A stretch of DNA of 64,000 bases, taken from positions 62,001 to 126,000 of the forward strand of contig NZ_CP024640.1 in assembly GCF_009728735.1 (NCBI RefSeq). Direction: 5' to 3'. Position 1 is the stretch's first letter. The number at the start of each line of letters is the position of its first letter. Source of the stretch: Pantoea phytobeneficialis (GTDB lineage: Bacteria > Pseudomonadota > Gammaproteobacteria > Enterobacterales > Enterobacteriaceae). The position numbers and the translations under genes were made by a program. The notes beneath the pieces are model-generated. The model did no database searches. It worked only from the letters and a program-made list of their open reading frames with translations, and had not been told where the DNA came from. Shown one piece after another: positions 17,039 through 25,331 of this stretch.

Positions 17039-17980
17039 TTAGGGGGTAGCCGTAAAGGATTGTGCAAAGGTCAGCGCTGTCGCTAACCGCTGGCGCTGCG
17101 CGTCATCGACGGCAGGCACTGGCGGGCGCGGCATGGCGTGAGGAAGATGCCCGGCAAGATGCAGACAGGCTTTTAAGCGCGCATTGGCATGGGTGCCCGG
17201 CCAGGTGCCGTAGATCTCCTTCGCCAGTGGATAAATAAATTGATGCAGGCGCTGCGCTTCAGCGAGGTTTTGCTGCTGCATCGCGTCGTACAGCGCCACC
17301 ACCAATTCGGGCACCACCGCCGCCAGACTCACCAGGCTGCCATCGGTGCCAAGGGCAAAGCAGGTCAGCAGATGCTCGTCACCGGAGGCCATCACCGCCA
17401 CATGCGGTGCAACTTCACGGACCAATCGCAGGTTCGCCTCATAGGTGGCGGTTTCCCAGCTCCCTTCCTTCACCGCGACCACGTTGGGCAGGCAGACCAG
17501 TTGCTGAAGCAACGCCGGGGGATACGCCATACCACCGCTGTTCACGCCGGACTGATACAACATCATCGGTAACGCGGCGTTGGCATTGGCGATACGGTGG
17601 TGATTCAGCACCGTTTTCTCGTCGGTGGAGAGCGTCCAGGAGTAGGGTGGGAACAGCAGAATGGCATCAGCACCGGCGGCTTTCGCATCGTCAGCCTGCG
17701 CCTGTGCATCAAAACTGTCCTCGGCGTTAAGACCGGCTACCAGCAGCGTTTCCGGCGGGCACACCTGGCGCGCCAGGGTTACCACGCGACGTTTTTCCTC
17801 ACGCGAGAGCGCGAAGTTCTCACCGGCATGGCCGTTGATGAGCAACCCGCGAATCCCTGGCACCTGCGAAACCTGGCGCAAATGCGCAATCAGGCTCGCT
17901 TCGTCGATGTATCTGCCACTTTCGTCCATCGGACAAACAGTCGCCGCATACACACCCTGGTAATGGTGTAACTCTTTCAT
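17039..17980 (-). CDS. dihydrodipicolinate synthase (DapA)-family lyase/deaminase
   Basis: 313 residues from the ATG at 17980; a 54-codon in-frame extension overlaps the upstream gene and is unlikely. The class I aldolase-type active site is intact: Schiff-base Lys171 in VVAVKEGS, Tyr142 in MMLYQSG, and INGHAGE in place of the TTGE loop. The family includes DHDPS, N-acetylneuraminate lyase, 2-keto-3-deoxy aldolases and pyrroline-4-hydroxy-2-carboxylate deaminase. The last acts right after a D-hydroxyproline dehydrogenase built like the three genes upstream here, which makes a deaminase role attractive. The gap to the FAD oxidoreductase gene is 4 bp. Confidence 0.88.
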   Translation of the reverse strand: MKELHHYQGVYAATVCPMDESGRYIDEASLIAHLRQVSQVPGIRGLLINGHAGENFALSREEKRRVVTLARQVCPPETLLVAGLNAEDSFDAQAQADDAKAAGADAILLFPPYSWTLSTDEKTVLNHHRIANANAALPMMLYQSGVNSGGMAYPPALLQQLVCLPNVVAVKEGSWETATYEANLRLVREVAPHVAVMASGDEHLLTCFALGTDGSLVSLAAVVPELVVALYDAMQQQNLAEAQRLHQFIYPLAKEIYGTWPGTHANARLKACLHLAGHLPHAMPRPPVPAVDDAQRQRLATALTFAQSFTATP

Positions 17981-17984
17981 TTTA

Positions 17985-19133
17985 TTATTGGCCTCTGGAT
18001 AAGGATGCGACTGCCTGGTCATCAGTGGGCAGCAGTCGTGATGGATCAAAAAGCGGCATTTCGGGTTGCTGGCCCAGGATCTGCTGCGCCAGCAGCTTGC
18101 CCATATACGGCCCGCTGGTATAACCGGAGTGGACGCAGCCAATCACGAAGAGATCCGGGTGTTGTGCCAGTGGCCCAATCATCGGCATCGCGTCGGCGGT
18201 TTCCGACTCCAGACCCAGCCAGATGCGTGCAACACGGGCAGACGCCAGTGCCGGAACGGCATGCTGACCCAGCCGCAGGTTGCCGATCAGGTTTTCGGGG
18301 ATGGTTTCCCGACCGCCCAGCTCACGCGACCCGATGCCCTGCCAGCCGCCGCCGATCACCACGGTGCCGTTGGCAAACTGCTTCATGGATAACAAACCAT
18401 TGGCGATGCTGAGTACGGAACGCATCACGGTTGGCATTCTTTCGGTGACGATCAACTGGTTAATCAATGTCTTAACTGGGATATGGATGCCGATCATCGC
18501 CAGCATCGGCTCCAGCCAGACACCGCCCGCCAGCACCAGACGGCTGGCCACGATGGATTGGCTACGGTCCTCGGTTGAGACGCGATAACCGGCGTTTTGC
18601 CGCTCGATATGGCCGACGGAAAATTGTTCGATGATGGTTACACCGGCTTCACGCAGCGCGGCATAGAAGGCACGGCCTGTCAGGTAGGCGCTGGCAAAGC
18701 CATCGATCTCACAGAATGCCGCCGCTTTGATGGAGCCGTTGATGCCCGGATCAACCTTCATCGCCGCCTGCGGTGAAATCACCGAAATATCGGCACCATA
18801 CTCACGCCGGGCTGCCGCGCGCTCTTCCAGCATCATTACTTCGGCATCGGTAAAAGCGAGAGACAAACCGGGTGCATGGGTTGCCAGCACCCCCTGGCCG
18901 AGCCAGGTTTCCGGCCGCATCCACATCTCCCACGCTTTCATGGCGTAGGGCACCAGCGCGGCGCGGGTCATATGCAGCGTGAGTGTCCCGGCATTGACGC
19001 CGGAGGCACTGCGACAGAGGGCATTGCGTTCCACCACCACCACACGCATCCCGGCTTTCGCCAGAAACAGCGCGGTGGAGCAGCCCATCACGCCGCCGCC
19101 AACGATGCACACATCAAAGCGTGTTGAAGTCAC
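17985..19133 (-). CDS. FAD-dependent D-amino-acid-oxidase-like subunit of a three-subunit dehydrogenase
   Basis: 382 residues of the DAO/ThiO fold: N-terminal dinucleotide site VCIVGGGVMGCSTALFLA, then VVVVERN and the C-terminal FAD segment IGCVHSGYTSGPYMGK. This is the substrate-oxidising subunit type found in HcnC, opine oxidase subunit B, sarcosine-oxidase beta and D-hydroxyproline dehydrogenase (LhpB). Its start overlaps the stop of the next subunit (19130-19133) and the DapA-like gene follows after 4 bp, so the subunits are translationally coupled. The likely substrate is a secondary amine, a D-amino acid or a cyclic imino acid. Which one cannot be told from sequence. Confidence 0.88.
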   Translation of the reverse strand: MTSTRFDVCIVGGGVMGCSTALFLAKAGMRVVVVERNALCRSASGVNAGTLTLHMTRAALVPYAMKAWEMWMRPETWLGQGVLATHAPGLSLAFTDAEVMMLEERAAARREYGADISVISPQAAMKVDPGINGSIKAAAFCEIDGFASAYLTGRAFYAALREAGVTIIEQFSVGHIERQNAGYRVSTEDRSQSIVASRLVLAGGVWLEPMLAMIGIHIPVKTLINQLIVTERMPTVMRSVLSIANGLLSMKQFANGTVVIGGGWQGIGSRELGGRETIPENLIGNLRLGQHAVPALASARVARIWLGLESETADAMPMIGPLAQHPDLFVIGCVHSGYTSGPYMGKLLAQQILGQQPEMPLFDPSRLLPTDDQAVASLSRGQ

Positions 19134-20545
19134 AGTGGGGCCGCCTTAGGAATCGGGATATCCGCATAGTCGTAGTCGCCGGTCATATCGCTGATGGTGA
19201 GCGGGCGCAGCGGAGTGCGGGGTGAGAAAATCCCCACCGTTTCGCGCGACACCCCCAGTTTGGTTGCCAGCAGTTCGGCGGCGATATCGCCGCAGGTGCG
19301 TCCCTGGCAGGGACCCATACCGCAGCGCGTCCAGGCCTTCAGTTGGTTAACATCATGCGCGCCGGCTTCGCAGGCTTGTTCGATCTCGGCGCGCGTGACG
19401 TCTTCGCAACGACACACAACGGTGTGCGGCGGGATACTGTCAACATGGCCTTCACGCAGCGCCATCATCGCGGCCATCTTCTGCCCGAAGCGGGCGGCGT
19501 GCTGCCAGGCTTTGCTGAGGTTTTCAGCTTCCGGTTCTGGCACGGTTTTGCCCTGAATGATGGCGACACAAGCCAGTCCGACGCGTTTGCCTTGTTCCAT
19601 TGCCGCAGCGGCACCACGAATACCGGCACCGTCACCGGCAACAAACAACCGTTCACGGCTGGTCTGGCCGTTTTCATCGGTTTCGGCAATCCAGCCGCCG
19701 GCCTCGCGGGAGTATTGATGTCTGGCATGGAGCAGACGCGTGATGTCGGAGGAGGGGGTCAGACCGTGGCCGACGGCAACACAATCCACCAGAATTTTTT
19801 TCGTTTTACCGGCGACAGGTCGTGCCGCTGCGTCACAGGGTGCGATTTCAGCCAGCAATTGGTCGCCCTGCGCACTGACCTTCACCAGCGTATGACGTGA
19901 ATACAGCGGGGTTCTGGCGCGCAGAATCGGCAGACCATACGTCAGGCTTTGCTTGAAAATCGCCGGACGACTGAGCAGCGCCGAAGCGGTGCCAAGCCAT
20001 TCGCCGCGTGAAGCAATGTCAACAATCGCCTTCACGTCACCGCCTGCTTTCAGGGTATTTCCCGCCACCGCCACCAACAGGGGGCCACATCCCGCCACCA
20101 GGGTGGTTTTCCCCGGCAGGGTACGCTGCGATTTCAGCAAAATAGTGGCGGCAGCCAGCCCGATCACACCCGGTAAAGTCCAGCCTTCAAACGGGACCAC
20201 GCGCTCGGTGGTGCCGGTTGCCACCAGCAGCACTGTGGTGGTGCAGGCGATTGAACCGTCCGGCCCAAGGGCATCGACACGATAGTCGCCGGTCACCGCC
20301 CACACGACATGCCCCAAAAAGAGGCGCACCTTGCTCCGCGATAAGGCATCGCGCAAGGTTTCTCCGGCCCTGAATTCAGCGCCATCCATTTTTGCATCGG
20401 GCATGATCGGCGCGCGATACACCTGTCCACCGGCCGCCGCGTTTTCGTCGAACAACGCAACCCGCAGTCCTTTCGCTGAAGCCATCAGTGCCGCTGAAAC
20501 CCCTGCCGGACCGGCACCCAGGACGATCAGATCATAATGATTCAT
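19130..20545 (-). CDS. FAD/NAD-linked oxidoreductase subunit with BFD-type [2Fe-2S] domain
   Basis: 471 residues from the ATG at 20545. Two Rossmann folds carry IVLGAGPAGVSAALMA and VAGCGPLLVAVAG. Around residue 330 is the GD box FVAGDGAGIRGAAAA, and the C-terminus is a bacterioferritin-associated-ferredoxin-like cluster domain with CRCED, then CGMGPCQGRTC. This composition matches HcnB, OoxA/NoxA (opine oxidase) and the alpha subunit of D-hydroxyproline dehydrogenase. It would pass electrons from the DAO-type subunit to the respiratory chain or another acceptor. It overlaps both neighbours (20532-20545 and 19130-19133). Confidence 0.9.
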   Translation of the reverse strand: MNHYDLIVLGAGPAGVSAALMASAKGLRVALFDENAAAGGQVYRAPIMPDAKMDGAEFRAGETLRDALSRSKVRLFLGHVVWAVTGDYRVDALGPDGSIACTTTVLLVATGTTERVVPFEGWTLPGVIGLAAATILLKSQRTLPGKTTLVAGCGPLLVAVAGNTLKAGGDVKAIVDIASRGEWLGTASALLSRPAIFKQSLTYGLPILRARTPLYSRHTLVKVSAQGDQLLAEIAPCDAAARPVAGKTKKILVDCVAVGHGLTPSSDITRLLHARHQYSREAGGWIAETDENGQTSRERLFVAGDGAGIRGAAAAMEQGKRVGLACVAIIQGKTVPEPEAENLSKAWQHAARFGQKMAAMMALREGHVDSIPPHTVVCRCEDVTRAEIEQACEAGAHDVNQLKAWTRCGMGPCQGRTCGDIAAELLATKLGVSRETVGIFSPRTPLRPLTISDMTGDYDYADIPIPKAAPL

Positions 20546-20816
20546 AAGGATCGCTATCCGAAACAGAGTGAACAACCAGATCGGCGCTGGCCTCAGTTTT
20601 GCAAGCTAATACCCGCTTACCCTCCACCATGACCAGGCACTCCTGACACGAACCCATCAGGCAAAACATGCCGCGGGGCTGATGTTGATGGGGACTGAAG
20701 CGTAACGTTTTGACGCCGCTGGAAAAAAGTGCGGCGGCAATGCTTTGGCCCGGTAATGCCATATATCCCTGATTGTCAAAAACGAAACGGACGTTTTTCC
20801 CTGAAGTGTGCTGCAT
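20532..20816 (-). CDS. small [2Fe-2S] ferredoxin-like subunit (HcnA/LhpF type)
   Basis: 94 residues from the ATG at 20816, which has GGGAGA 5 nt upstream; a longer in-frame ORF to 20888 crosses the operator region and is rejected. The protein has FVFDNQGYMALPGQSIAAAL and a cluster segment FCLMGSCQECLVMVEG plus a later Cys in VLACKTEA, as in the gamma subunits of HcnABC-type dehydrogenases. It opens the six-gene operon, dehydrogenase (three subunits), DapA-like, hydantoinase, FmdB, with start/stop overlap to the next gene. Expression is probably controlled from the divergent GTATAC-bearing region just upstream. Confidence 0.87.
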   Translation of the reverse strand: MQHTSGKNVRFVFDNQGYMALPGQSIAAALFSSGVKTLRFSPHQHQPRGMFCLMGSCQECLVMVEGKRVLACKTEASADLVVHSVSDSDPYESL

Positions 20817-20873
20817 AACGTCTCCCTTTTTGGTCGACAACTGCTCATTGAGACTTGACAAGATGGAAGGCAT

Positions 20874-20909
20874 GGTATCGTATACCAATCGTATATGTAA
20901 AGCATACGA
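20874..20909. promoter_or_regulatory. divergent operator region for the dehydrogenase and ABC-transporter operons
   Basis: GGTATCGTATACC (20874-20886) is an inverted repeat GGTAT/ATACC and contains GTATAC. Immediately downstream TCGTAT (20889-20894) and ATACGA (20904-20909) form a second inverted repeat. The region lies between the starts at 20816 (minus) and 20975 (plus) and shares its core with the site before the GntR gene (14636-14643). Confidence 0.55.
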
Positions 20910-20974
20910 AGTTTATATCGTTGGTCATTTGCCAACACCAGGGTAAGCAATCAGACGACACCGGGAGTTAAATA

Positions 20975-21793
20975 ATGAGTAAAATTAGTATGTTAGGAAA
21001 GCTGGTTATCGCAGGCTGTATCGCCAGTTCGCTGTTGGGTGCCGCAACGGCCAACGCCAGATCGCTGGATGAGATCATGAAATCGAAAACGCTGATCGTC
21101 GGTGTGAACCCGAATCTTCCACCGCTCGGGGTGTATGACGATAAAAATCAGATCTCTGGTTTTGATGCGACAGTGGCGAAGAAAATTGCCGATTCTATGG
21201 GCGTGAAACTGGAGCTGGTGGCGGTGGGTTCGAATGACCGCGTGCCGTTTATCATGTCGGACAAAATTGATGCGGTGATGGGCGGAATGACCCGTAACGA
21301 CGATCGCATGAAGGTGGTGGATTTCACCGATCCGGTTAACACCGAAGTGCTGGGCATCCTCACCACTGATAAAAAACCGTACAAAAAATGGCAGGACCTG
21401 AATGACCCGTCAGTAAAACTGGTGCAGGTGCGCGGCACCACGCCAATCAAATATATTCAGGACAACATTCCCAAAGCTCAGCTGTTGATCCTCGATAACT
21501 ACCCGGATGCGGTGCGCGCCATTGCGCAGGGCCGCGCTGATGCGCTGATCGACGTGCTCGATTTCATGCTGGATTACACCAAAAAATATCCTACCAAGTG
21601 GCATGTGGTGGATGACCCGATCGAAGTGGATTACGACTGTATCGCCGTCAGCAAAGGCAACACCGCGCTGCGTGAGAAGTTAAATACCGAGATCGCCGCG
21701 CTGCATAAATCAGGCTTTATCGGCAGCAGCTGGAAGAAATGGTTTGGTCACGCCATGTTGCATGACCCAACTGCCTCGCCGACGAAATACTGA
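20975..21793 (+). CDS. ABC transporter substrate-binding protein, polar amino acid family
   Basis: 272 residues of SBP family 3. The signal peptide covers about 1-28 (cleavage near ANARS). The mature part starts LDEIMKSKTLIVGVNPNLPPLG, continues GFDATVAKKIADSMGVKLELV, and has the hinge region GGMTRNDDRMKVVDFTDPV. Such proteins bind amino acids, opines and related zwitterions in the periplasm. It is the first gene of a five-gene plus operon with two permeases, an ATPase and an aminotransferase, divergent from the dehydrogenase/hydantoinase operon. The transported compound is therefore probably the substrate of that pathway. Confidence 0.92.
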   Translation: MSKISMLGKLVIAGCIASSLLGAATANARSLDEIMKSKTLIVGVNPNLPPLGVYDDKNQISGFDATVAKKIADSMGVKLELVAVGSNDRVPFIMSDKIDAVMGGMTRNDDRMKVVDFTDPVNTEVLGILTTDKKPYKKWQDLNDPSVKLVQVRGTTPIKYIQDNIPKAQLLILDNYPDAVRAIAQGRADALIDVLDFMLDYTKKYPTKWHVVDDPIEVDYDCIAVSKGNTALREKLNTEIAALHKSGFIGSSWKKWFGHAMLHDPTASPTKY

Positions 21794-21859
21794 GTTTCGT
21801 TCTGATTTAATCGGGCGCCCGCAGTTTGGGGCGCTCTTTAGCGATTGAGCGTTGTTCTG

Positions 21860-22528
21860 ATGAACCTGAATTTTTTCCCCATTCTTGATCAACTGCCTTA
21901 CCTGTTAGGCGGCGCCTGGATCAGCCTGCAACTGGCGGTGCTGGCGTTCGCCTTCGGTATGGTGATTGCGATGATCTGTACCAGCATCCTGCGCTATGGC
22001 CCTAAACTGGCCGGTAAGTTTATTAACGCCTATGTGGTTTTTGCCACCAACACGCCGCAACTGGTGCAGATCTACTTTCTGTTTTTTGCTCTGCCGGAAG
22101 TGGGTATTTTGCTGTCGCCGTTCACCGCAGTGCTGATCGGTGCCACCTTCAATGCCGGGGCTTATTTATGTGAAATCCAGCGAGCGGGCTTTGATTCGGT
22201 CCGTCGCATGGAAATTGAAGCGGCAGAAGTGCTCGGCTTCTCCCGTGTGCAGATTATCCGTTACGTCATCCTGCCGCATGTCATCAAGGTGATGTTCCGA
22301 CCGCTCTCCAACCAGTTCATTGTGATGACGCTGGGGACGTCAATGGCCTCGATGTTTGGTGTCGAAGAACTTACTGGCCGTACCTATAACCTCAGCTCAC
22401 AAACCTATTTGTCAGTGGAATCTTTCTCCGTCGCTGCCGTGATTTATATCGTGATCACCATTGTCGCCACCTTTGCCCTGGCGATTATGGGGCGGTTTCT
22501 TTTCCGTGCCAGAACAGGGGTATTTTGA
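21860..22528 (+). CDS. ABC transporter permease, polar amino acid (HisM/GlnP) family
   Basis: 222 residues with about five membrane helices and the EAA loop EIEAAEVLGFSRVQIIRYVILP. An upstream in-frame TTG at 21845 is possible, but the ATG at 21860 gives the usual N-terminus. It pairs with the next permease (TGATG overlap at 22526-22530) to form the membrane channel of the importer. Confidence 0.9.
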   Translation: MNLNFFPILDQLPYLLGGAWISLQLAVLAFAFGMVIAMICTSILRYGPKLAGKFINAYVVFATNTPQLVQIYFLFFALPEVGILLSPFTAVLIGATFNAGAYLCEIQRAGFDSVRRMEIEAAEVLGFSRVQIIRYVILPHVIKVMFRPLSNQFIVMTLGTSMASMFGVEELTGRTYNLSSQTYLSVESFSVAAVIYIVITIVATFALAIMGRFLFRARTGVF

Positions 22529-23217
22529 TGAGCTACTTCGACTGGTCGGAAATTACCGGGTTGTTCTCGTACTACAATCTGTTGTTGTTATTGCAGGGGT
22601 TAGGCATCACGCTGGCACTGTCGGCGTTTGGCTGCCTGATTGGTTTTCTGGCGGGCTTTGTACTGGCGGTGACCATCAATACCAAAGCGGCGATCCTGTC
22701 ACCGCTGCGTGGCGTGGTCCATGTGTATTTCTTTATTTTCCGGCGCATCCCGTTCCTGGTGACGTTATTTCTGGTGTTTTTTATCAGCCAGTATTCCGGC
22801 CTGCGCTTCTCCACCTTTACCGTGGCGCTGATCAGCGTGTGTATTATCGCTGCCGCCTATCTTGGCGAGATCATCCGCAGTGGGCTGGAATCGGTACACC
22901 ATAACCAGTGGGAAGCGGCGGTGACGCTGAACTTTTCCTATTTGCAGACGCTGCGCTACGTGATCATTCCGCAGTCCCTGACGGTGGTGATTCCGCCAAC
23001 CTTTAGCTTCTTCGTTATGTATATCAAAGACACGACGCTGGCTTCGCAGATTGGCGTGATGGAACTGACCTCCGCCAGCAAAATCCTGTCGGATAAAGGC
23101 TACTCGGCCACGCTGGTCTATGCCGTCGTCCTTATGCTGTATTTCATTGTGTCTTATCCGTTATCGCGTCTCGGTAAGCGTCTGGAGAGAAAAATTGCCA
23201 CAGCTCGACATCATTAA
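22528..23217 (+). CDS. ABC transporter permease, polar amino acid family (second)
   Basis: 229 residues, about five membrane helices. The EAA loop WEAAVTLNFSYLQTLRYVIIPQ contacts the ATPase. Its ATG overlaps the previous stop by one base, and its 3' end contains the TTG start of the ATPase gene, a 23-bp overlap that suggests tight translational coupling. It forms the heterodimeric channel with the preceding permease. Confidence 0.9.
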   Translation: MSYFDWSEITGLFSYYNLLLLLQGLGITLALSAFGCLIGFLAGFVLAVTINTKAAILSPLRGVVHVYFFIFRRIPFLVTLFLVFFISQYSGLRFSTFTVALISVCIIAAAYLGEIIRSGLESVHHNQWEAAVTLNFSYLQTLRYVIIPQSLTVVIPPTFSFFVMYIKDTTLASQIGVMELTSASKILSDKGYSATLVYAVVLMLYFIVSYPLSRLGKRLERKIATARHH

Positions 23218-23932
23218 TTTAAAAGCCGCCTATAACGACCAACCGGTACTGGAGAACGTCACTTTATCGGTGGAGAAAGGCGATATCGTCAGCCTGATCG
23301 GGCCGTCCGGCTCCGGCAAAAGTACCCTGTTGCGAGTGCTGATGGGTTTACTGCTGCCGAAAGAGGGACAGGTTCTGCTGGAAAATAACGCGGTGGATTA
23401 CGCCAATAAAGGCGAGTTGCGCCAGCTGCGTGAATCTATCGCCATCGTATTTCAGCAGTACAACCTGTTCCAGAATATGACGGTACTGGAAAACGTGATG
23501 ATTACGCCCACCAAAATTAAAGGCTGGCCAAAGCAGCAGGTGGAGCAGGACGCGCGCCGTTTACTGGAACGGGTCGGGTTGTCACATCGTATCAATGCGT
23601 ATCCGGACCAACTCTCCGGCGGTCAACAACAGCGCGTTGCCATTGCCCGCGCGCTGGCGCTGAAGCCCACCATCCTGTTGCTGGATGAGGTGACGGCGGC
23701 GCTCGACCCCGAGATGGTGAACGAAGTGCTGGATACCATTCGCGAACTGGCCTCAGAAGGGATCACGATGTTTATCGTTTCCCATGAGATGAGTTTTGTT
23801 CGTGAGGTGTCATCAAAGGTGGTGTTTATGGCCGATGGTCAGGTGGTGGAAACCGGCTCGCCACAGCAGGTGTTCGACGCGCCCACTCACGAACGCACGC
23901 GGCAGTTTGTCAGCAAAATTTTACGTCACTAA
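23195..23932 (+). CDS. ABC transporter ATP-binding protein, polar amino acid family
   Basis: 245 residues from a TTG start at 23195 (GGAGA upstream). Walker A is GPSGSGKST, the Q-loop is VFQQYNLF, the signature is LSGGQQQRVAIARAL, Walker B is ILLLDEVTAAL and the switch His is in IVSHEMSF. It powers the importer whose permeases precede it. An ATG-initiated longer frame from 23120 lies inside the permease gene and lacks homology to the family. Confidence 0.92.
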   Translation: MPQLDIINLKAAYNDQPVLENVTLSVEKGDIVSLIGPSGSGKSTLLRVLMGLLLPKEGQVLLENNAVDYANKGELRQLRESIAIVFQQYNLFQNMTVLENVMITPTKIKGWPKQQVEQDARRLLERVGLSHRINAYPDQLSGGQQQRVAIARALALKPTILLLDEVTAALDPEMVNEVLDTIRELASEGITMFIVSHEMSFVREVSSKVVFMADGQVVETGSPQQVFDAPTHERTRQFVSKILRH

Positions 23933-23942
23933 GGAAGATGTT

Positions 23943-25172
23943 TTGAACAAGCCTGTTTTTAGCCAGCTCAATCCCCCGCAACGCCTGTTAATGGGGCCTG
24001 GCCCGATCAATGCCGACCCACGCGTGTTGCGCGCCATGTCAGCACCCCTTATCGGACAATACGATCCAGCAATGACGGCGTATATGAACGAAGTGATGAT
24101 GCTGTACCGCTCGGTATTCCGCACCAGCAACGACTGGACGTTGCTGGTGGATGGCACATCGCGTGCCGGGATTGAAGCGATTCTGGTTTCAGCCATCCGG
24201 CCTGGGGATAAAGTGCTGGTGCCGGTGTTTGGTCGTTTTGGTCATTTATTGTGTGAAATCGCCCGTCGTTGCCAGGCGGAAGTTCACACCATCGAAACCC
24301 CGTGGGGCACGGTGTTTACCCCCGATCAAATCGAAGAGGCGATCAAACGGGTGCGGCCGACCATGCTGTTAACCGTACACGGTGATACCTCCACCACCAT
24401 GCGTCAGCCGCTGGAAGAGTTAGGCGCAATTTGTCGGCGATATGGTGTGCTGTTTTATACCGATGCCACCGCGACTCTCGGTGGCAATCCGCTCGAAACC
24501 GATGCATGGGGTTTGGATGCGGTTTCAGCCGGAATGCAAAAGTGTCTGGGCGGTTCAGCCGGTACCTCGCCCATTACCCTGAGTGAACAGATGGCAGACT
24601 CGATCACCCGTCGACGTCATGTGGAAGAGGGGATCCGCGATAACCGTCATCAGGACGGTGACGAACCCATTATCTCGTCCAACTATTTTGATTTGGCGAT
24701 GATCATGGATTACTGGGGCAGCGAACGCCTGAACCACCACACTGAGGCGACCTCGGCGCTGTATGGTGCCCGTGAGTGCGCACGATTGATTGTGCAGGAA
24801 GGTGTGGAAGCCGGTATCGCCAGACACCAACTGCATGGCGCTGCATTGCGTGCCGGGGTTGAAGCGATGGGGCTGGAGGTGTTCGGCGACCCACGGCATA
24901 AGATGAATAACGTGCTGGGCATTAACATTCCTGACGGGCTGCATGATCAGCAAATCCGTGAATGCATGCTTAACGATTTTGGTATCGAAATCGGCACCTC
25001 TTTTGGCCCGTTAAAAGGCAAGATGTGGCGTATCGGCACTATGGGCTACAACGCGCGCAAAGACTGCGTGTTGCAAACCCTGGCGGCGCTGGAAGCCACG
25101 CTTAATCGTTATGGTTTTAAAACGGTGCAAGGGGCAGGGATGGAAGCCGCGTGGAATAGCTACGCTAACTGA
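23943..25172 (+). CDS. class V aminotransferase, alanine-glyoxylate / PucG-like
   Basis: 409 residues from a TTG start (AAGGAAG 7 nt upstream; the ATG at 23938 meets a stop at once). Fold type I PLP enzyme: LLMGPGPINADPRVLRAM near residues 15-32, phosphate/aromatic region VDGTSRAG, PLP Asp in YTDATATLGG and Schiff-base Lys200 in SAGMQKCLGGSAG. The family includes alanine-glyoxylate, serine-glyoxylate and (S)-ureidoglycine-glyoxylate aminotransferases. As the last gene of the importer operon it probably removes or transfers the amino group of the imported compound or of a breakdown product. The ureidoglycine precedent is interesting beside a hydantoinase. Confidence 0.88.
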   Translation: MNKPVFSQLNPPQRLLMGPGPINADPRVLRAMSAPLIGQYDPAMTAYMNEVMMLYRSVFRTSNDWTLLVDGTSRAGIEAILVSAIRPGDKVLVPVFGRFGHLLCEIARRCQAEVHTIETPWGTVFTPDQIEEAIKRVRPTMLLTVHGDTSTTMRQPLEELGAICRRYGVLFYTDATATLGGNPLETDAWGLDAVSAGMQKCLGGSAGTSPITLSEQMADSITRRRHVEEGIRDNRHQDGDEPIISSNYFDLAMIMDYWGSERLNHHTEATSALYGARECARLIVQEGVEAGIARHQLHGAALRAGVEAMGLEVFGDPRHKMNNVLGINIPDGLHDQQIRECMLNDFGIEIGTSFGPLKGKMWRIGTMGYNARKDCVLQTLAALEATLNRYGFKTVQGAGMEAAWNSYAN

Positions 25173-25204
25173 TCATAGCGGCGCACTTTATTGCGCATCT
25201 TTTT

Positions 25205-25230
25205 CAGCGCGATAAATCGCGCCGCTACAG
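25205..25230. repeat. REP-like palindromic element (copy 1)
   Basis: CAGCGCGATAAATCGCGCCG followed by CTACAG; the core GCGCGATAAATCGCGC is a 7-2-7 palindrome. Read on the minus strand it matches the pair at 47615-47689. It lies between the aminotransferase and the YcaD-like gene, typical for REP elements. Confidence 0.65.
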
Positions 25231-25331
25231 ATGCGGTGCGTTCTGGCGTTCAGCAAAATTCGTAAGCATAGCTGGCGGGTATCGTCTATCTTTACCCGTT
25301 GTTACTTAAGCTGTTTACTGATGAGGTCTCT

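Noticed and set aside
16028..17086. 352-codon open frame on the plus strand
   Set aside because: Antisense to the dihydropyrimidinase gene, whose catalytic motifs are intact; composition is that of a shadow frame.
17985..20816. Hydrogen cyanide synthase (HcnABC)
   Set aside because: Subunit types match, but the operon also carries DapA-like, hydantoinase and FmdB genes and is divergent from an amino-acid importer; catabolic use is more likely than cyanogenesis.
20817..20888. N-terminal extension of the small [2Fe-2S] subunit
   Set aside because: It would run through the operator/promoter region, and the ATG at 20816 has a strong ribosome binding site.
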